Part shown: positions 20,941 through 34,022 of the stretch, piece after piece
How positions within the stretch are numbered: the first letter of the stretch is position 1
How the letters are laid out: every line of letters starts with the position of its first letter
Source: Undaria pinnatifida
Taxonomy: Eukaryota > Sar > Phaeophyceae > Laminariales > Alariaceae
Assembly (NCBI GenBank): GCA_012845835.1
Contig: JABAKD010000030.1
Span: forward strand, 9,213,805-9,277,804
Direction of reading: 5' to 3'
Length of the DNA stretch: 64,000 nt
Notes under the pieces: model-generated
Seen by the model: only the letters and a program-made list of their open reading frames with translations
What the model was told of the DNA's origin: nothing
The model's database searches: none
Made by a program: the position numbers and the translations under genes

Positions 20941-23900
20941 TTATTCTTGCTTCTCGATCTGATCGCCGAACGTCGCTAGAATACTCTTAGCCATTTGCTC
21001 TGACCGTGCCACCCCCTCGCCGAGTGCATACATGGATGCAAGGTTTCGCCATGCGAGCATGGTGCCACCTTCGGCCGCGGTCTGATAGCAGAGAAAGGCC
21101 TCTTCCATCCTACCCATGGTGTAGTGCATCACGCCCAAGCAGTAGCTGGCGTCGGCATGTCCAAGGTCAGCGGCAGTGGAGTAGTACCTGTGCAACCACG
21201 ACAACGTTTTTTTGAGAGATCGTACTGGGGAGTTAAAAGCTTCGTTCGGCCAAACTTCCTACTTCGCGGAATGGTGGCTTGCGAGAGAGCAGTGCGCTTT
21301 GAGTGTCGCACGCGAGTGTCATACAGCATGTACATTGGACATACATGGGTTGGGGTTGCGAATGGCTGCAGTCACGGGAACATTCAAACACCAACAACAG
21401 GTGGGTAAGCCACAAGCGTACGGCCTGGTCGCATCTCTCGCATCTCTCGCATCTCTCAGAGGGCAAATGGCCAGCTGACGCCGGCAGTTCACGTACAACA
21501 AACGGTTCGACCGTTTTCGGACGCGTAATCAAATCGTCCAGTCACCACAACTTTTAGATGGGTCACCCAAGCCCTCGCGGGCGACGATGGGGTGTATATT
21601 GGCATGGTCTCGATCGTACGTAGTAACAGTTGCTGCGCATAGTCGACCGCCAACACAAAAACTAGGTGTCCCCGGACGGAAAACGAAAATTACGATAACT
21701 GTATCGATGTGTTCCGTTGTTGACGCAAAACCCGCCTGATCTACCTATGGAACGAACGCCAAACGTTCGTTTCGCAATGGCAGGGACGTACTGGAGAGCG
21801 CTTAGGTGGTGGTTTCGTTCGTAACTTCCGTTCAGTTTACCTCAGCATCTCCCTGCCGCTCTAGTAATAACAGCAATACGGTCTGCCTTGGGCGTGACAA
21901 CGTTTTTTTGCAAATCAGCACAATCAGGTGAAAACAATGCCCAGACAATCGGCACGAATTGTTTGCTGATGCTTTGTTCATCCTCCACATCTCCCAGAGG
22001 CATGGTGGGTTCGTCGGTTGGTTGATCGGTGGACAATCGCGTCCTCAAGGTGCTTTTCTCGGACACCCTGCAAGCAGGAAGACGATATATGGTTTCAAGG
22101 AGATGTGCGACTAAGTGGTGTCTAGGTTCCCGACTATCGACCACCAGGTATTAATTACGAGAAGTGCTATAACTCTAACCGAACGGTTGAAACGTAAGAA
22201 ACCCGAGACGGATTATCGCTCTCGAATGAAACGAAGATGAATCGCACCTCGGTACGTTGTATTTGGGTCGTGGGGATAAAACATAAGGTTACGGTTATTC
22301 TGGCGGGATCAACTCCTTCACATACTAACACCGAGACAAAAACTTAACTATTACCTGGAACACGTACACGACGCGCTTTGTCTCCGGAGTACCATAGAAC
22401 TAGCTGGCAAAGGGCACGGTCTGAGTACGGGTGGGCCCTGTTGAGTCGGGTGCTCTGGGCACGAAAATATATACAGAGTGATGAAGACCGCACCTCATAG
22501 CTTGCTCTTCATACTTGTGAAAATAGCATATGTTCACTTGTGTATACAGAGTGATGAAGACCGCACCTCATAGATAGCTCTTCATACTTGTGTAAATAGC
22601 ATATGTTCACTGGGGTATCTCAGATATTGGGGCGCATTAAACAACCTTAGAGAGACATATATTATGGTCCTATAGCACCCCTCAAGATTCACACACCCAA
22701 GGTAGCATCTTTGACAAAAAGTGAACAGCGATAGAGGGTAAAAACAATGGTCTGTCCCACCTCTATAGGGCTGTTGCTCTGGACCATTTTTGCAACGTGT
22801 TACGTCGCTGTGCGACGTTCTTCAACGTATTTTAAGGTAGTTATGAAGGGTTGTTGAGGAAAACACATTCCTGTTTTAGACTTGAACACACATTTGTGTC
22901 CACGCGAAGACGCATACTGTTTTATTTTTCGCGCTGGGAGACAAGGACAAGAACAACATACCTGAACGCCGCGCGGGCATCTCGAGCAAACCCGTCCTCG
23001 CCGTGGAAAAACGCACCCCCGAGGGCAAACATGGCATCCGCACTCCCTGCCGCAGCGGCTTGCTGCACCATCTCGCCAAATTTCTGAAGGTCCTGAGAGA
23101 CCCCCATCTCAGGGGAGCCCGAGCGATGTGCTTGAGCAAGGTAGAACACAGCTTCCGCATGTCCCTGCGATGAGGACGCAACGAGCTTAAACTTTTAGAC
23201 AAACCCTAAACTGCCACGAGGGTCAGTACCAAACGGCGTTTCAGCGCAGATATTACGCCGAAGGTTCTATCCACCAAACAGTGGAAAGGTTCAAAACCGC
23301 CGCCATTGCGAATCTGCGCAGCGATGAATTTTAGCGAATGCTGTCAGGGAAAAACCTCAACAAAGCTAAAAAGGTATGGGATGGTACCCAGGTGAATGAT
23401 ACAGCCGTTAATACTCGTACTTGTTCAGAGGAACGACGCAGGAGCTGCAATGCGCGAGCGCCGTCCTTTTCTATGCCCAGCTCTTTGTCGCCGGCGTGAA
23501 AGCGTTGCCCCAAGAAGTACGCGGCGGCCGAAGATCCCGCTTCACAAGCTTCTTCGTACATCTCTCGAGCACGCGCTGGATCAGATGGTACGCCTATGCC
23601 CTGGTGCCGAATACGGGTGAGAGGGAATATGTCAACAAGGAACTCTAACGACATTTGGGCCAGCGTGCATCCTGGTGGACTGTTGATGTTGCGATACGTC
23701 TCAAATATAATCTTAAATCCCGACAATCATCGCCACACGCGCGTGCCTATACGTGACGCAGTACACGTTGCCCACCAAGCGAAGCTCACAAGCAGGCGTC
23801 TATACTCTCTCGACATCGCGTTTGTAAACCCCTTCAAAACTGCACTACAATGTTGGATACAACCTACTCGGAATTAGAGTGGGACCACATGTTTTCATTG

Positions 23901-26525
23901 GCAAAGGGTGGAAGAGATGAAGGGGATAGGACCACAAGCAACGCACCTCGTGACGAATCCTCGCCAGTTGGAAGAGAGCGTTTGGTTGAGGGGGGTCGCC
24001 TGCGGAAGCCTTTCGGTACCACTCCTCGGCGTGCTGGGTGTTTACAGCAGATTTCTTCGTTGCCTCCATGGCGATGTCTCCCAGCTGGATCATTGCTCGA
24101 GTATCGCTTTGAACAAGCATAACGAGGAAAACGGAGGGATAGCCAATAGCGTAGTTGGCATGATCGGCACGATGGATTTGTTAAAAATAGCAAGATCTGT
24201 GTATAATGTTCAAACATATCGGAAGAGCATTCCAGACACAAGCACGATGAAAAGCACGATGAAAAAGGCTCTCAAGGCAATCAACTGCCACAGCCCTATT
24301 GAGTGCCTGGTACCTGGTGAGAGTAGTGTATGCACCAGAACATTGATATTGCAACCCATTCCCACCAGCTCACACTTGGGCGACGAGCCGCTTTCACCGC
24401 AATTCTGATTTTACATACCTGGTATAGGATAAAGTATGCAAATCGGGGAAGTTTGGCCCTCGTGTGCTCCCAGAAAATAAAAGACTGCCAAAAACACTAA
24501 TTTAGACCTTACCCGAACCCGAACTCGAACCCCGACCCCAACCCTATCCATAGAACATTGTCCGGAAAAAGGCTAACGTATTTTTCGTTGTTGAAATTTG
24601 GTAGACCACAATAAAACTTACACATCAAAATGTTCCCCGATTTCCATACTTTATCCTATATAATAATCAAGACGTCTTGTAAAGGCTGCTGCTGTGAGCG
24701 GCTGTAACCCGTGTCTGCCAGAAACAACCGCTGTACGAACTGTGCCAGCCAAAAAACGGACAATGTTTCCTAAAGTTCTACCGCCACCGCTTTTACGAGC
24801 TATTAATAGGACTTATAAAGATTGGAAGCGCTGGCTCTGACACAACATTGCTCACGCACAAAAATAGAAATAAAAAAGTATAGAGGAGATTCCAAGTTTT
24901 TTTTACCCTCGACTCGATCTCACCGAGATATCCGCGAAAAACTCAAAAGCACCAACTTTTCCACACTAAATTTGTATAAAAATAATCGCTCCCGATCAAG
25001 GTGAAATGGTGGAGACAATGCTGAAGTCTCTACAAGAACATCAATATACCGGCAAGTTTCATTGCCCAATTTGCCACTCATCAAGAGATATTACCAAAAC
25101 TCGATTCCATGTACATGTCAAGTGTTTTCGACAAAAAATGGAGAAAAGAGCATTTCTGCGATGCCCCGCTCAATTCTATGGTTTTCGATCTGAATTTGTA
25201 ACCTCGTATTTGGACCGCACGTGCAAACACACTGAAAGCCGGCCTTTTCTTCCTTTCTTAGACAAGTGCTGGTCAGTTTTGTAATTTTTGGATTGTTATT
25301 TCTGTCAAATCTCTCGGACAAAAACATAAAATTGAAAAGGCCGGCTTTCGGTTTGTGGGTTGGTCCCATGATCAACATCGTGTCCAAAAATCACACCGAA
25401 ATACGTAACAGGTAGAATTGAGCGGGGCATGGTCAATCTACCTCTCTGGCCGTTACTTGGCGGGCCCAGCCCGTATACTCGGTCACTCCCATTTGATTGA
25501 GAGGTAGCGTAACACGTTTAGAAGTAGTGGGATTCACGTCGCCGTCCCAAGCAACCAGAACGAGGCGAGCAGGTATCGTGAGCACATCGCGGTCTCACCC
25601 TTGTTCTGCCGCTTTCATGTACCACTCCCAAGCCTGAGGATGGTCCACTTCCAGTACAGACTTTTCGTCTTTTGTAACGGTAGGAAACTTTCCCCTTTCG
25701 TTGCTGCTGGATCGGTCTGTCTGCTTAGCCCTACAATCGCCAGGCGTCCGTTTCATCGATCTGGAAGCGGGAGCCATTTGGCGTTTCCTTAGCGCCTGTT
25801 TCCGCAGTTCCTTTATGTCTGCGACGACCGATCTCGCAGCACCTTCGGCACCGAGCTCCGCCCTCCTGCCAAAATCCAATAAATCTCCCCACAAATAGTG
25901 GAGGTTCCCTAACGCAAGGTACACGTCGGCATGCACCGACTCTGCGCAGGCTGCTTTGAGGAGGCAGCGCCACGCCTCCATAGCATCGTCTGATACAAAA
26001 CACAGCATATGAGTGCACACGTTCCTGGTAAAAAACACATCACAGCGTGCAAGAGACCGGTAGTGACACAAGGCGAAAGTAGCTAGACGCAAGTAAATGA
26101 CGTCGGGGTTGCTGTGGATCTGTGGATCTGTGGATCTGTGGATGCACCGGCGATGCGGGGTAAAAAATATTTCAAGGACGTCGGCCGTGAGTTCGACGAA
26201 TTTCAGGTCAATTACCTCAACCCTCAAGTCGTCAAGCCTCAAGGAACACGCACCTCGCTTTAATCAAGTGTTATGTGTGTTAAGTGCCACAAGTCTACAA
26301 TCGTATAGCCAAATAGTCTCGTGCAGAACAACTTCATGTTCGTTCACCTTGCTGGAGATCATCGGAGCGCTCCCTAAGTATGCGCAAACCTCGCCCAGCA
26401 GCGTCTGCCGCAGAATCTGGGGTGTCTGCAGAGGTAACAAGATTCCGCCATTGTTTCACAGAAGTGATTTTTTCCACAGCCGGCTGAGAGCATCGGCTGT
26501 GATGCCTGAGATTAACACTGAGAGG
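20941..26525 (-). CDS. Sel1-like repeat protein, at least 6 exons
   Basis: Minus-strand exons in order: about 26525-26348 (least certain), 25989-25599, 24106-23947, 23600-23421, 23164-22962, 21187-20941 (stop TAA). All introns are GT..AG. Phases agree at every junction, for example AAEQ-G split 2/1 between 25599 and 24106, and AFR-YY between 22962 and 21187. Joined exons read as Sel1 repeats of about 36 residues: AWEWYMKAAEQG / DTRAMIQLGDIA; AEEWYRKASAG..NALFQLARIRHE / GIGVPSDPARAREMYEEA; ALQLLRRSSEQ / GHAEAVFYLAQAH; ARDARAAFR / YYSTAADLGHADASYCLGV. Sel1 repeats are TPR-like scaffolds (SEL1L/Hrd3, LRP2BP and others). The subfamily and partners cannot be named. A charged linker (about 25700-25860) separates the first repeat from the rest. 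The 5' end is not resolved, and more exons may lie above 26.5 kb. Confidence 0.75.
22470..22614 (+). repeat. tandem duplication of about 73 bp
   Basis: Two copies of CAGAGTGATGAAGACCGCAC..CATATGTTCACT, head to tail with few differences, inside the last intron of the Sel1 gene. Confidence 0.8.
24423..24660. mobile_element. 238-bp MITE with 28-bp inverted ends
   Basis: The left end TATAGGATAAAGTATGCAAA (24423 on) and the right end ending TTTCCATACTTTATCCTATA (to 24660) are inverted repeats of 28 bp with one mismatch. The interior is AT-rich, has a CCCGAACCC/ACCCCGACCCC stretch and no coding capacity. It lies inside an intron of the Sel1 gene. A clear target duplication is not visible, apart from a possible TA belonging to the ends. 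Confidence 0.7.
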
Positions 26526-26529
26526 AAAA

Positions 26530-29220
26530 TGCTGATAGGAGCTCAGAGCTCTGCATAGCACTCTGGTTCCAAGAACATGGAGTCGTGTAGCCATAGGGCT
26601 ACCGTGATGACGGAAAGGGGAAACTCGAAATGGGCGTTTGAAAGGAGTTCCACAAACTTTAGAGCGTTCTTGGTCATTGAAGCCAGCGACTTGCCGGCGC
26701 CGCGCGCCGCGCGCCTATTAATAGCGTACAGACCATAGCAGCCACACCGCGGCACGAGAACGAAGCAGGGACAGATCAAGAAATCGTTTTTACATGAGCG
26801 AAGGCTTGGAGGAGGATCATTTGACTGGGGCCGTGGTCTACCTGCTGATTTTCCACGTTCATGATGACATCGTCCCGAAAACGACAGCTGAAACTGCAAG
26901 AAATATCCGAATGCTTCGACGCGTTCAGCGACGGTAAAGGTGCGCAACAACTGCTCTGTATCCCGGTGTACGGTACATGTTGTATGCATTGCTCAGTGCA
27001 TTTATGTGTCCATTGTCTGATATTGATGTTGAATCCCCATGCTCTAGTTTACAGAAAAACAACCGTGGAGTACGGAATGCGATTAGCTCGACGCGGTCGG
27101 AAACTTAATACCTCGTAGCTTGGCCGAAATCGAAGTATCGAGTATGCAGCATAGATAGGCCCGCCAACAAGAAACTCCTACTCGGAGTGAGCTTCAGATT
27201 ATTATATTTTGCTCAAGGCTAGATCACTTTCTTATATGACGTTTCCTATCCACCGAAGGTATTGAAAGGTGTTTTCCTTATATGGGTATTTTTCTTGTCA
27301 ATTCCGGATATTCGGAGAGGGTGACCCTTGCCGCGAATTCTCGATGACAGTGACTGCAACCTGCCGCCACCAGCAACAAACTACCAGGTTTACCTGGTAG
27401 TAAATAACAAAAACATAACACAACGTAACCAATATACTCCGAGTAGATATTTGTGCGTACTTCATTCATGCAGGCCATCAACCCGATCAGCACCGTCCCG
27501 TGTCTCTCCGCGTTGCTACTTAATTTAAATACTGCACTTGTGTATGCTGACATTGTACATCATGTATCATGTCTACAACAGTGCTGTGAAAAAAAAACAC
27601 ATGAGGCCATTTCTTACACAGTCAGATTCGGCCAGTCGAAAACCGCCCTATTAGACTGGATTCTTCTGGTCCTTCTTCTTATCGTCAATTGAGTCGATTT
27701 TATAGTTTTTGTGCTCTTCCTAGAGGCGGTTGGTGTGGGGGAGTACTGCTGCATGGCAATCGAAAATCGGTTGGCAGCTCTGTGCTTCGCGCGTTCTTCG
27801 CAAGCAATGCGTACTTCGCTCGCGACGAACCTTCGTCCAAGCGGGTTGGTGGCCTTGGGCTTAGCCGAAAGCCGCCAAAGCTACGTTCGTGGCGTTGCAC
27901 TCAGCCGAGAGCCGCCACAGCTACAGCAGGCGTAGCCGTTGTTGGCAGAATGGCATCAATAACGCGCGCTGCTGCCGTCGTGTGATACACGCTGCTGGCA
28001 AGGGAAGCTAGGAGTGCCCCACGCTGACTTGCGGCGAGAAGCAACAGCAGTGATCGCCAAGGCAGCGTCGGCGGTGTTGTATGATACTGGTGTGCGGTAC
28101 TGGTATGGGTGTGTGGGCGTGTGGGTGTGTGTTTTGCGATTGGATGAGCGATGCAGTCAGTTAAAAAAACAGGTGTAAACTTTTTCGTGAGTTTTTCGAC
28201 TGGCAGATCCAGTCGAAAAATTCGAGTTTCTCGACTGGATCCGCAGGCCGGAATTCTCAGTCGACAAAGTTGAGTCGAAAAAGCCCTTTTTTGACTGTGT
28301 AAGAAAGCCCGATTTGGGCTTCAGTCGAAAACGGCCGTTTTCGACTGACAAACCCGACTGTATAAGAAATGGCCTGAAGGCGCAATCTCGGTATGGCGAA
28401 CATTGGGGGATTTTAGTTTTCCCGACCAGATCATGGTGCGTGGAGTCAGATCCATAACAGGGGCGTGTTGAAGCGGTGCGATATTCGCCTCGGTTAGTAC
28501 CCACGCGCCTAAGGCGGCCTGTTCGTCTGTACCGTACAACTCTAGCGGAAACTTCATACTGCGCGAGCTCTTGTCTCGCTCAAGCACCTCACGGTGTTAT
28601 AGTCGTGCACATGGCGAGTACGTTCCTGTGCTTGGCGTGCAATCCTCACCCCAAAGCAGCCCAACTCAGGCCTCACGATAACCCCACGAATGCAAGTGTG
28701 AGAGCCTGGCACGAGTTTCTTATCGACCTGCCATAAAGACGAAAACTACATGTTTATCTTGTTGAACTTGGCCTGTATGTTGTTTTTCTTATGTTGGTCT
28801 TTCTTATCATGTGCGCCAAAACGAGGTCTCTTTCGTAGAGATATTTTCTTAGTTTCGACCCAAAAGTGGGCGTTATGTTCTTATTAGGCACTTTATTATT
28901 CGCGGGCCTATGCCGCAGGGCCACCGTTGACACCTCCAGGACGCCCCGCCCCGACCAGCCTACAGCCGATCCGTCCCGCGTCCGCACCAACACACACAGC
29001 AGCGACGAAATCCTTTCGCTCCGAGCTGATATTAATATGATGTGAATTAAATATGCGAGTAGTAACCTTTTGTCATTACTCCACATAACCTGCAGGTTTT
29101 CTGGACAAGGATGACTTGAAGGTTGCCGCAACAGCAATCCTGGGATTTCGCCCATCTAAGGTACGAACCCACCTGCGTATTACGTACCAGGTATCATAGT
29201 ATTTACCGTGCCCTGATGAT
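26530..29220. other. region upstream of the Sel1 gene
   Basis: It may contain the missing 5' exons. A 149-codon minus frame at 26543-26989 is open but not recognisable as Sel1. 27360-27400 holds CTACCAGGTTTACCTGGTAG, a perfect 20-base palindrome. 27600-28380 holds a TCGACTG repeat cluster listed separately. Nothing else is supported. Confidence 0.4.
28185..28362. repeat. cluster of TCGACTG / CAGTCGA inverted motifs
   Basis: About nine TTCGACTG or CAGTCGAAAA motifs in both orientations in under 200 bp, with weaker relatives at 27630-27655. Many adjacent pairs are inverted and could fold into hairpins. Confidence 0.6.
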
Positions 29221-29223
29221 GAG

Positions 29224-29800
29224 TTATTGTACGTCAACACAGCTTCAAAATTCCACGGGTGGGTTCTGTAGGGTACGGGTACTCTCTGTAGGGTACGGGG
29301 GATGTACAAAACGCACAGAATAATTCTGTAGGGTACGGGGGCTGTTACAGAACGCACAGAATAATCCTGCAGGGTACGGGGGATGATACAGAACTTTCTG
29401 TGCAGATAGGGTAATGTGATGGACATCACAGAACTATTCTGTAGGGTACGGAGGCATCACAGCATCACACAGAACTATTCTGTAGGGTACGGGGGGTGTA
29501 CAAAATGCACAGAATAATTATGTAGGGTACGGGGGATGATACAGAACTTTCTGTGAATATAGGGTATTGTGAGTGGACATCACAGAACTATTCTGTAGGG
29601 TACGGAGGCATCACAGCATCACACAGAACTATTCTGTAGGGTACGGGGGGTGTACAAAATGCACAGAATAATTCTGTAGGGTACGGGGGATGATACAGAA
29701 CTTTCTGTGAATATAGGGTATTGTGAGTGGACGACACATAACTATTCTGTAGCGTACAGGCGGGTGTTGCAGAACCCTGTGCGTACAGAGTACCCCCGGT
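29224..29800 (+). repeat. GTAGGGTACGGGGG minisatellite, left block
   Basis: About eleven copies of CTGTAGGGTACGGGGG or CTGTAGGGTACGGAGGCA are spaced 35-75 bp apart. They are joined by CACAGAATAATT and TACAGAACTTTCTGTG spacers. Within it a higher-order unit of about 160 bp is tandemly repeated (about 29430-29590 and 29594-29745). TTCTGTAG against CACAGAA gives many small hairpins. Confidence 0.85.
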
Positions 29801-30465
29801 ACTTACCCGATTCACCCCTGTATTATCCTGCACAACATGACGAAAAGGCAGAGTCAAGGGCGCTAAACGCACAACACAATGGCCCTCTGCATCAAAATCA
29901 ACACCATACCCGCAAGGACACAGCTACCCCCCACCCGGAGCAAAATCCTTCCCATCCCACTCCGATTCAATCTACGTTGACTGCCACGACGTACTTCCGT
30001 AGGCCAAGAAACATAGACTACTCATCCAACGCTCGCGGTCGTGACGGCGGCATCCACTTCCGCTACCTTCCCGTCGCTGCTGTAGACTGGTTTCGGGCTG
30101 ATTACGGGCACGCCTCCAGTGCTGCCTGGGGCTACAACGTTCGACTCTTGCTGCTCGTTGCTCCCGGGCGTGCCTTCGGTTGTGTCGCCCTCGGCATCGA
30201 CTACCCCACCACCCGCGTTAGTGTTTGTGTCTGGGGTCGCGGAAGAGCTGCCTTGGTCCGCACCATTCATGTTCCCTCTCGAGATCTGTCTGTGTACCGC
30301 TGTTCGTGTGGGCGTACACTGCTGTTTGTGCTGGTGGCTGTGTCTGTGTGTCTGTGGTGTCTGTGTGTGTGCAGACTCACCTTCCCGCTTGCTTCGCGAA
30401 CGTGACGTCACACAGGGTAATGCACAGATCACCCGTGCTGCGGGTAATTGTTCCGGGTACACACA
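29801..30465 (-). other. unique island between two minisatellite blocks; possible first exon
   Basis: On minus, the frame from the ATG near 30270 reads MNGADQGSSSATPDTNTNAG, then a Gly/Asn/Glu-rich, disordered-looking stretch to a stop at 30022. A plus frame of 232 codons (29707-30405) overlaps it and is Cys/Val/Leu-rich, a typical shadow. The minus frame could be the disordered N-terminus of a gene, but I find no continuing exon or domain. Confidence 0.25.
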
Positions 30466-30840
30466 TTCTATAGGGTACGGAGGCATCACAGAACCACACA
30501 GAACTATTCTGTATGGTACGGGGGATGTCCCAAACGCACAGAATAATTATGTAGGGTACGGGGGATGATACAGAACTTTCTGTGCAGATAGGGTATTGTG
30601 AATGGACGTCACAGAATAATTCTGGAGGGTACGGAGGCATCACAGCATCACACAGAACTATTCTGTAGGGTACGGGGGATGTACAAAATGCACAGAATAA
30701 TTCTGTAGGGTACAGGGGATGATACAAATGCACAGAGTAATTCTGTAGGGTACGGGGGATACTACAGAATGGTCTGTGCCTCTCTGTAGGGTAATTACAG
30801 AGGGTAATTACCCCCGGTATAGGTCTGTGAGTACCCTACA
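30466..30840 (+). repeat. GTAGGGTACGGGGG minisatellite, right block
   Basis: About eight further copies of the unit, the last degenerating into GTAGGGTAATTACAGAGGGTAA. Same spacer motifs and orientation as the left block. Confidence 0.85.
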
Positions 30841-30899
30841 GAACCCACCCGTGCAAAATTCCAGAGTACAGGGCATACTGTAGCATGCACGCACGTAAA

Positions 30900-31300
30900 G
30901 CAGCAGCCATGGAAGTAGTTGAGTGTTCCATCTTTCAAAGCTGGAAGTTTGCTGGAAGTTTCCGTGGACGTTTTCACAACTTCCACTAGAAGCTCCCATC
31001 GGAATTTCCACTACGATATTTGCTTACTTCCATGGACTTCCACAAGCTTCCACGAGATTCCGCCGACCCCCACCGGCTTCTGTGTACTGCCACGTGCTAC
31101 CACCAATTTCAACGAATTGGCAAGGAAAGTTACGAATCTTCCATGAGCTTTCACCCAGCTTCTACCGGCTTTCACGAACTTCTCCGAGCTTGAATTTGAC
31201 ACGATCGTCGAGTGGAAGCAAATGAAGCTTCAATACAAGCTTCCACTACTTTCACGGAAGCTTCTAGAAGCAGTGGAATCCTCCATGGAAGTATATCCAT
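30900..31300. repeat. TGGAAG / CTTCCA degenerate repeat, locus 1
   Basis: The first about 60 bp is rich in TGGAAG. The following about 300 bp is rich in the complement CTTCCA, commonly as CTTCCACGAGCTTCCAC with a period near 11-13 bp. Near 31200-31290 both orientations mix. The same sequence type fills 36690-37330. Confidence 0.65.
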
Positions 31301-34022
31301 AGACGGTTTATGAATGTGTGATTTGTGATCCCGAATCAAGTTATTTTGCACTTTACGGCGACATCATTCTATTTCCGAGTTGTGTGTTGACCTTCTCTTG
31401 CTCCACCCCTTGCTCCGGAGGTGCTCAGTACGAAGTACACCAGATTCTGGCCTCTGCGGCGGCAGAGGATCCACAATGTCCACAAGGTGTGTACCCCGTC
31501 GTTTTACGATGCCACGCATGATAGCGCCTGGTCGACGTTGTCGTAGATATAAAGTTTATTTGTGTATTAGCCAAAAAAAAATATAAAGGTTCGAGATGAC
31601 ACTAATAATTGGGTATTCTCGTACAGTGGGTACGCGACTTACGGCCGCGGAGGATCCCTAAGCAACATTTTTTCAAGTAGGCGCGAGTAGGTATTTAGCC
31701 AAAATATGAAAAATCCTTGAAAATAGGCATAAGAGTTTTACAAGCAAGATACACATTTGTCGGATTGTAACAACTGATGCCGAATATACAACAGTCAGAT
31801 CCTTTTTTACCTGAATTGCTATTTTCTCACCCCAATTCTTCACTACCCCCAAACAGGAACGTAATTTTTCTGTCCGCACGTTTTTCGGGTACGAATTGTT
31901 AGTACTTCAAAAGATCCGCGAAAACCTCAGCTTACCTGTGGTGGAAGCCGTTTCTTCTTACGTGTTGTTCCCATGGTAGTACGTACGCGGGCGCAAAGTG
32001 AACCAACAGGTCGATGTTGAACGTTTTTGGTGGTGCTCGCTGGCAACTTTGATTTCACGAAACCACTTCGTGAGCTTCTGAGTCGTTTCTGGCTGCCTAC
32101 GACTGCTGGCTGGTAACCGACGCCTTCACACACCCCATTAGGACCGTGCCTTGATTTCGCGGGCCGCTGTTGCTTGTGAGCAGCTGTAGCTGTCCGCAAG
32201 CCAAGTGCACACGTTCAGCTGGAGGTTGTTTGTTGTCTCTTTTCAATGCCTTTCGAAGTTCGACCAATTTCGACCACTGCAGCACACCAAAGTCGAAGTG
32301 CAGACCTCCTCCGAGAGAGTGCAGACGGCCAATCTGAACACAAATACTTCGAAGTACGAGCTGCTGCAGATTCAACACTAAACTCTCACATCCGCTATCG
32401 CCGGCACGCGCCAGGTCAAAATACAGGATGTGTTGAAAATGCTGTATAATTGAATGCACTGAAAAAAATCTAGAGACTAGAATGAGCCGGAAACCCGGGA
32501 ATGGGGTGTGGATATTATCATATTATCCCCCCCGATCCTAAGAGAGGCTAAGATACGAGGGTAGTACGGCAAAAAGAAGCCAAATCGGTCGGCGTAGAAA
32601 ACTACTTTAGAGAGGTTTCCTCGTGTTTTCCCAACCCCTCTCTTGAGTCGGGTTTGCCACGCCTTTCCATCATGTGGAAACCTTGTTTTTTCTTCACAGT
32701 CAGTCGTGGAAGTATTCCTAACCCACAGCAGTCAGCCGTGGAAAAAATATTATGCCGCGTTTACGTTGTCATGTTTTTTTTGTTTTTCCATAGTTTGTGG
32801 TGGAAAATTTAAAAGAGATCAGCGGTGGTCTCTGCCGAGCTTGGGCGGGCAGTGTGTCGGAAGGCAACGTGAAGTCGAAGTGGGTAGTCACGCTCAATAT
32901 GTTGTCACGTACCGCCGTACGGCTGTATATCGGCACTCTCTGACGTGTAGAAACACACATAATATTCTTGTGACAATTTCACGGGCGGTGTAATCGGCGC
33001 GTGCTCAGGAGCATTGTGTTGTGGAACCAAGGTGCGCGCAAACGGCAGATAGTGCTTTGTTTGGCAAGGTACACTGATGGTATACAGTGCAGTATGCAGT
33101 ACCGAGGGGTATGAGGAACGAGATACTTTGTATATATTATGTTTGACTTGCGTGAAAATAAGTTGTTTTACCATGCATTCACGACTCTCAGAGGTGTCGA
33201 ATTCCACCCCAACGTACTTTTGACTCGGGTGCCCCGCAGGTAGTGACGAATTGTCGCATTTTTGCTGAAACCCTCACCTAGGAGAGAAACTCTCTTACCA
33301 CGGGGCAAGAAAGAAGGCCAGTTAAATGAGGCCCTTTTGGCCTGGACCACACCCCTCTCAAGTCGGGGCAACCACTGTACCTACGTCTTCTCGTGCCAAC
33401 ACTGTTATTGTTGTCGCAGTCTGCCACAGCACGTTTGAACCGCCAAAAATATTATCCCTCCTCTGTGTAAAAGAATGCCACAATATTTTGTCATTACAGC
33501 TAAATGTAGCCGTCGGCAAAGTGTCATGGACATTTTTTGTGCTCCCCCTTTACTCGTGACACTTAGTGTCCAGATACAGATGAGGGCTTCGGGCTGGCAC
33601 TCTTCAAATATCGATAATCGACCGGCAATCGGCGTTTATTATTGGTGTGTTCTCATCGCATTTTGCGCACATCAATCTAAATAGTTGTTGCTGCATTACA
33701 CCTGTGGGAAAGCGCTCCGAATGCGTACCACATGTTTGCTGGATGAGGCCTGTCGAGATCGAAACTTGTGCTCTTTTGCCGCTTCGAGTGGTAAAACGTC
33801 GGAATCAGCACGATCCTGATACATTTGACCACAACTCGTACGCGATGGTTTCGTGACCGCATGTATATTTATATCGGCATGCTGTATGCATTTGCGCCAA
33901 CGCCAAATGTCCAGCACCGTTTCTCGATCACGGGCTATGTGTTGGATATTCGAGCATCGGCTCTGAATGAAGGATGACTAGGACAACTCGTGGATGTTCT
34001 TCCTCTCCACGTGCAAACGCAG
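31301..34022. other. region upstream of the EF-hand gene
   Basis: No coding block recognised on either strand. It may contain missing 5' exons of the EF-hand gene. Open frames such as 32097-32459 (-) and 32643-32993 (+) lack domain content. Confidence 0.4.

Noticed and set aside
26543..26989. Further Sel1 exon on minus
   Set aside because: The open frame lacks Sel1 periodicity, and its 3' end is too close to the next acceptor to leave a normal intron.
29707..30405. 232-codon plus frame
   Set aside because: It runs from the minisatellite through the antisense of a better-looking minus frame, is rich in Cys/Val/Leu and has no domain.
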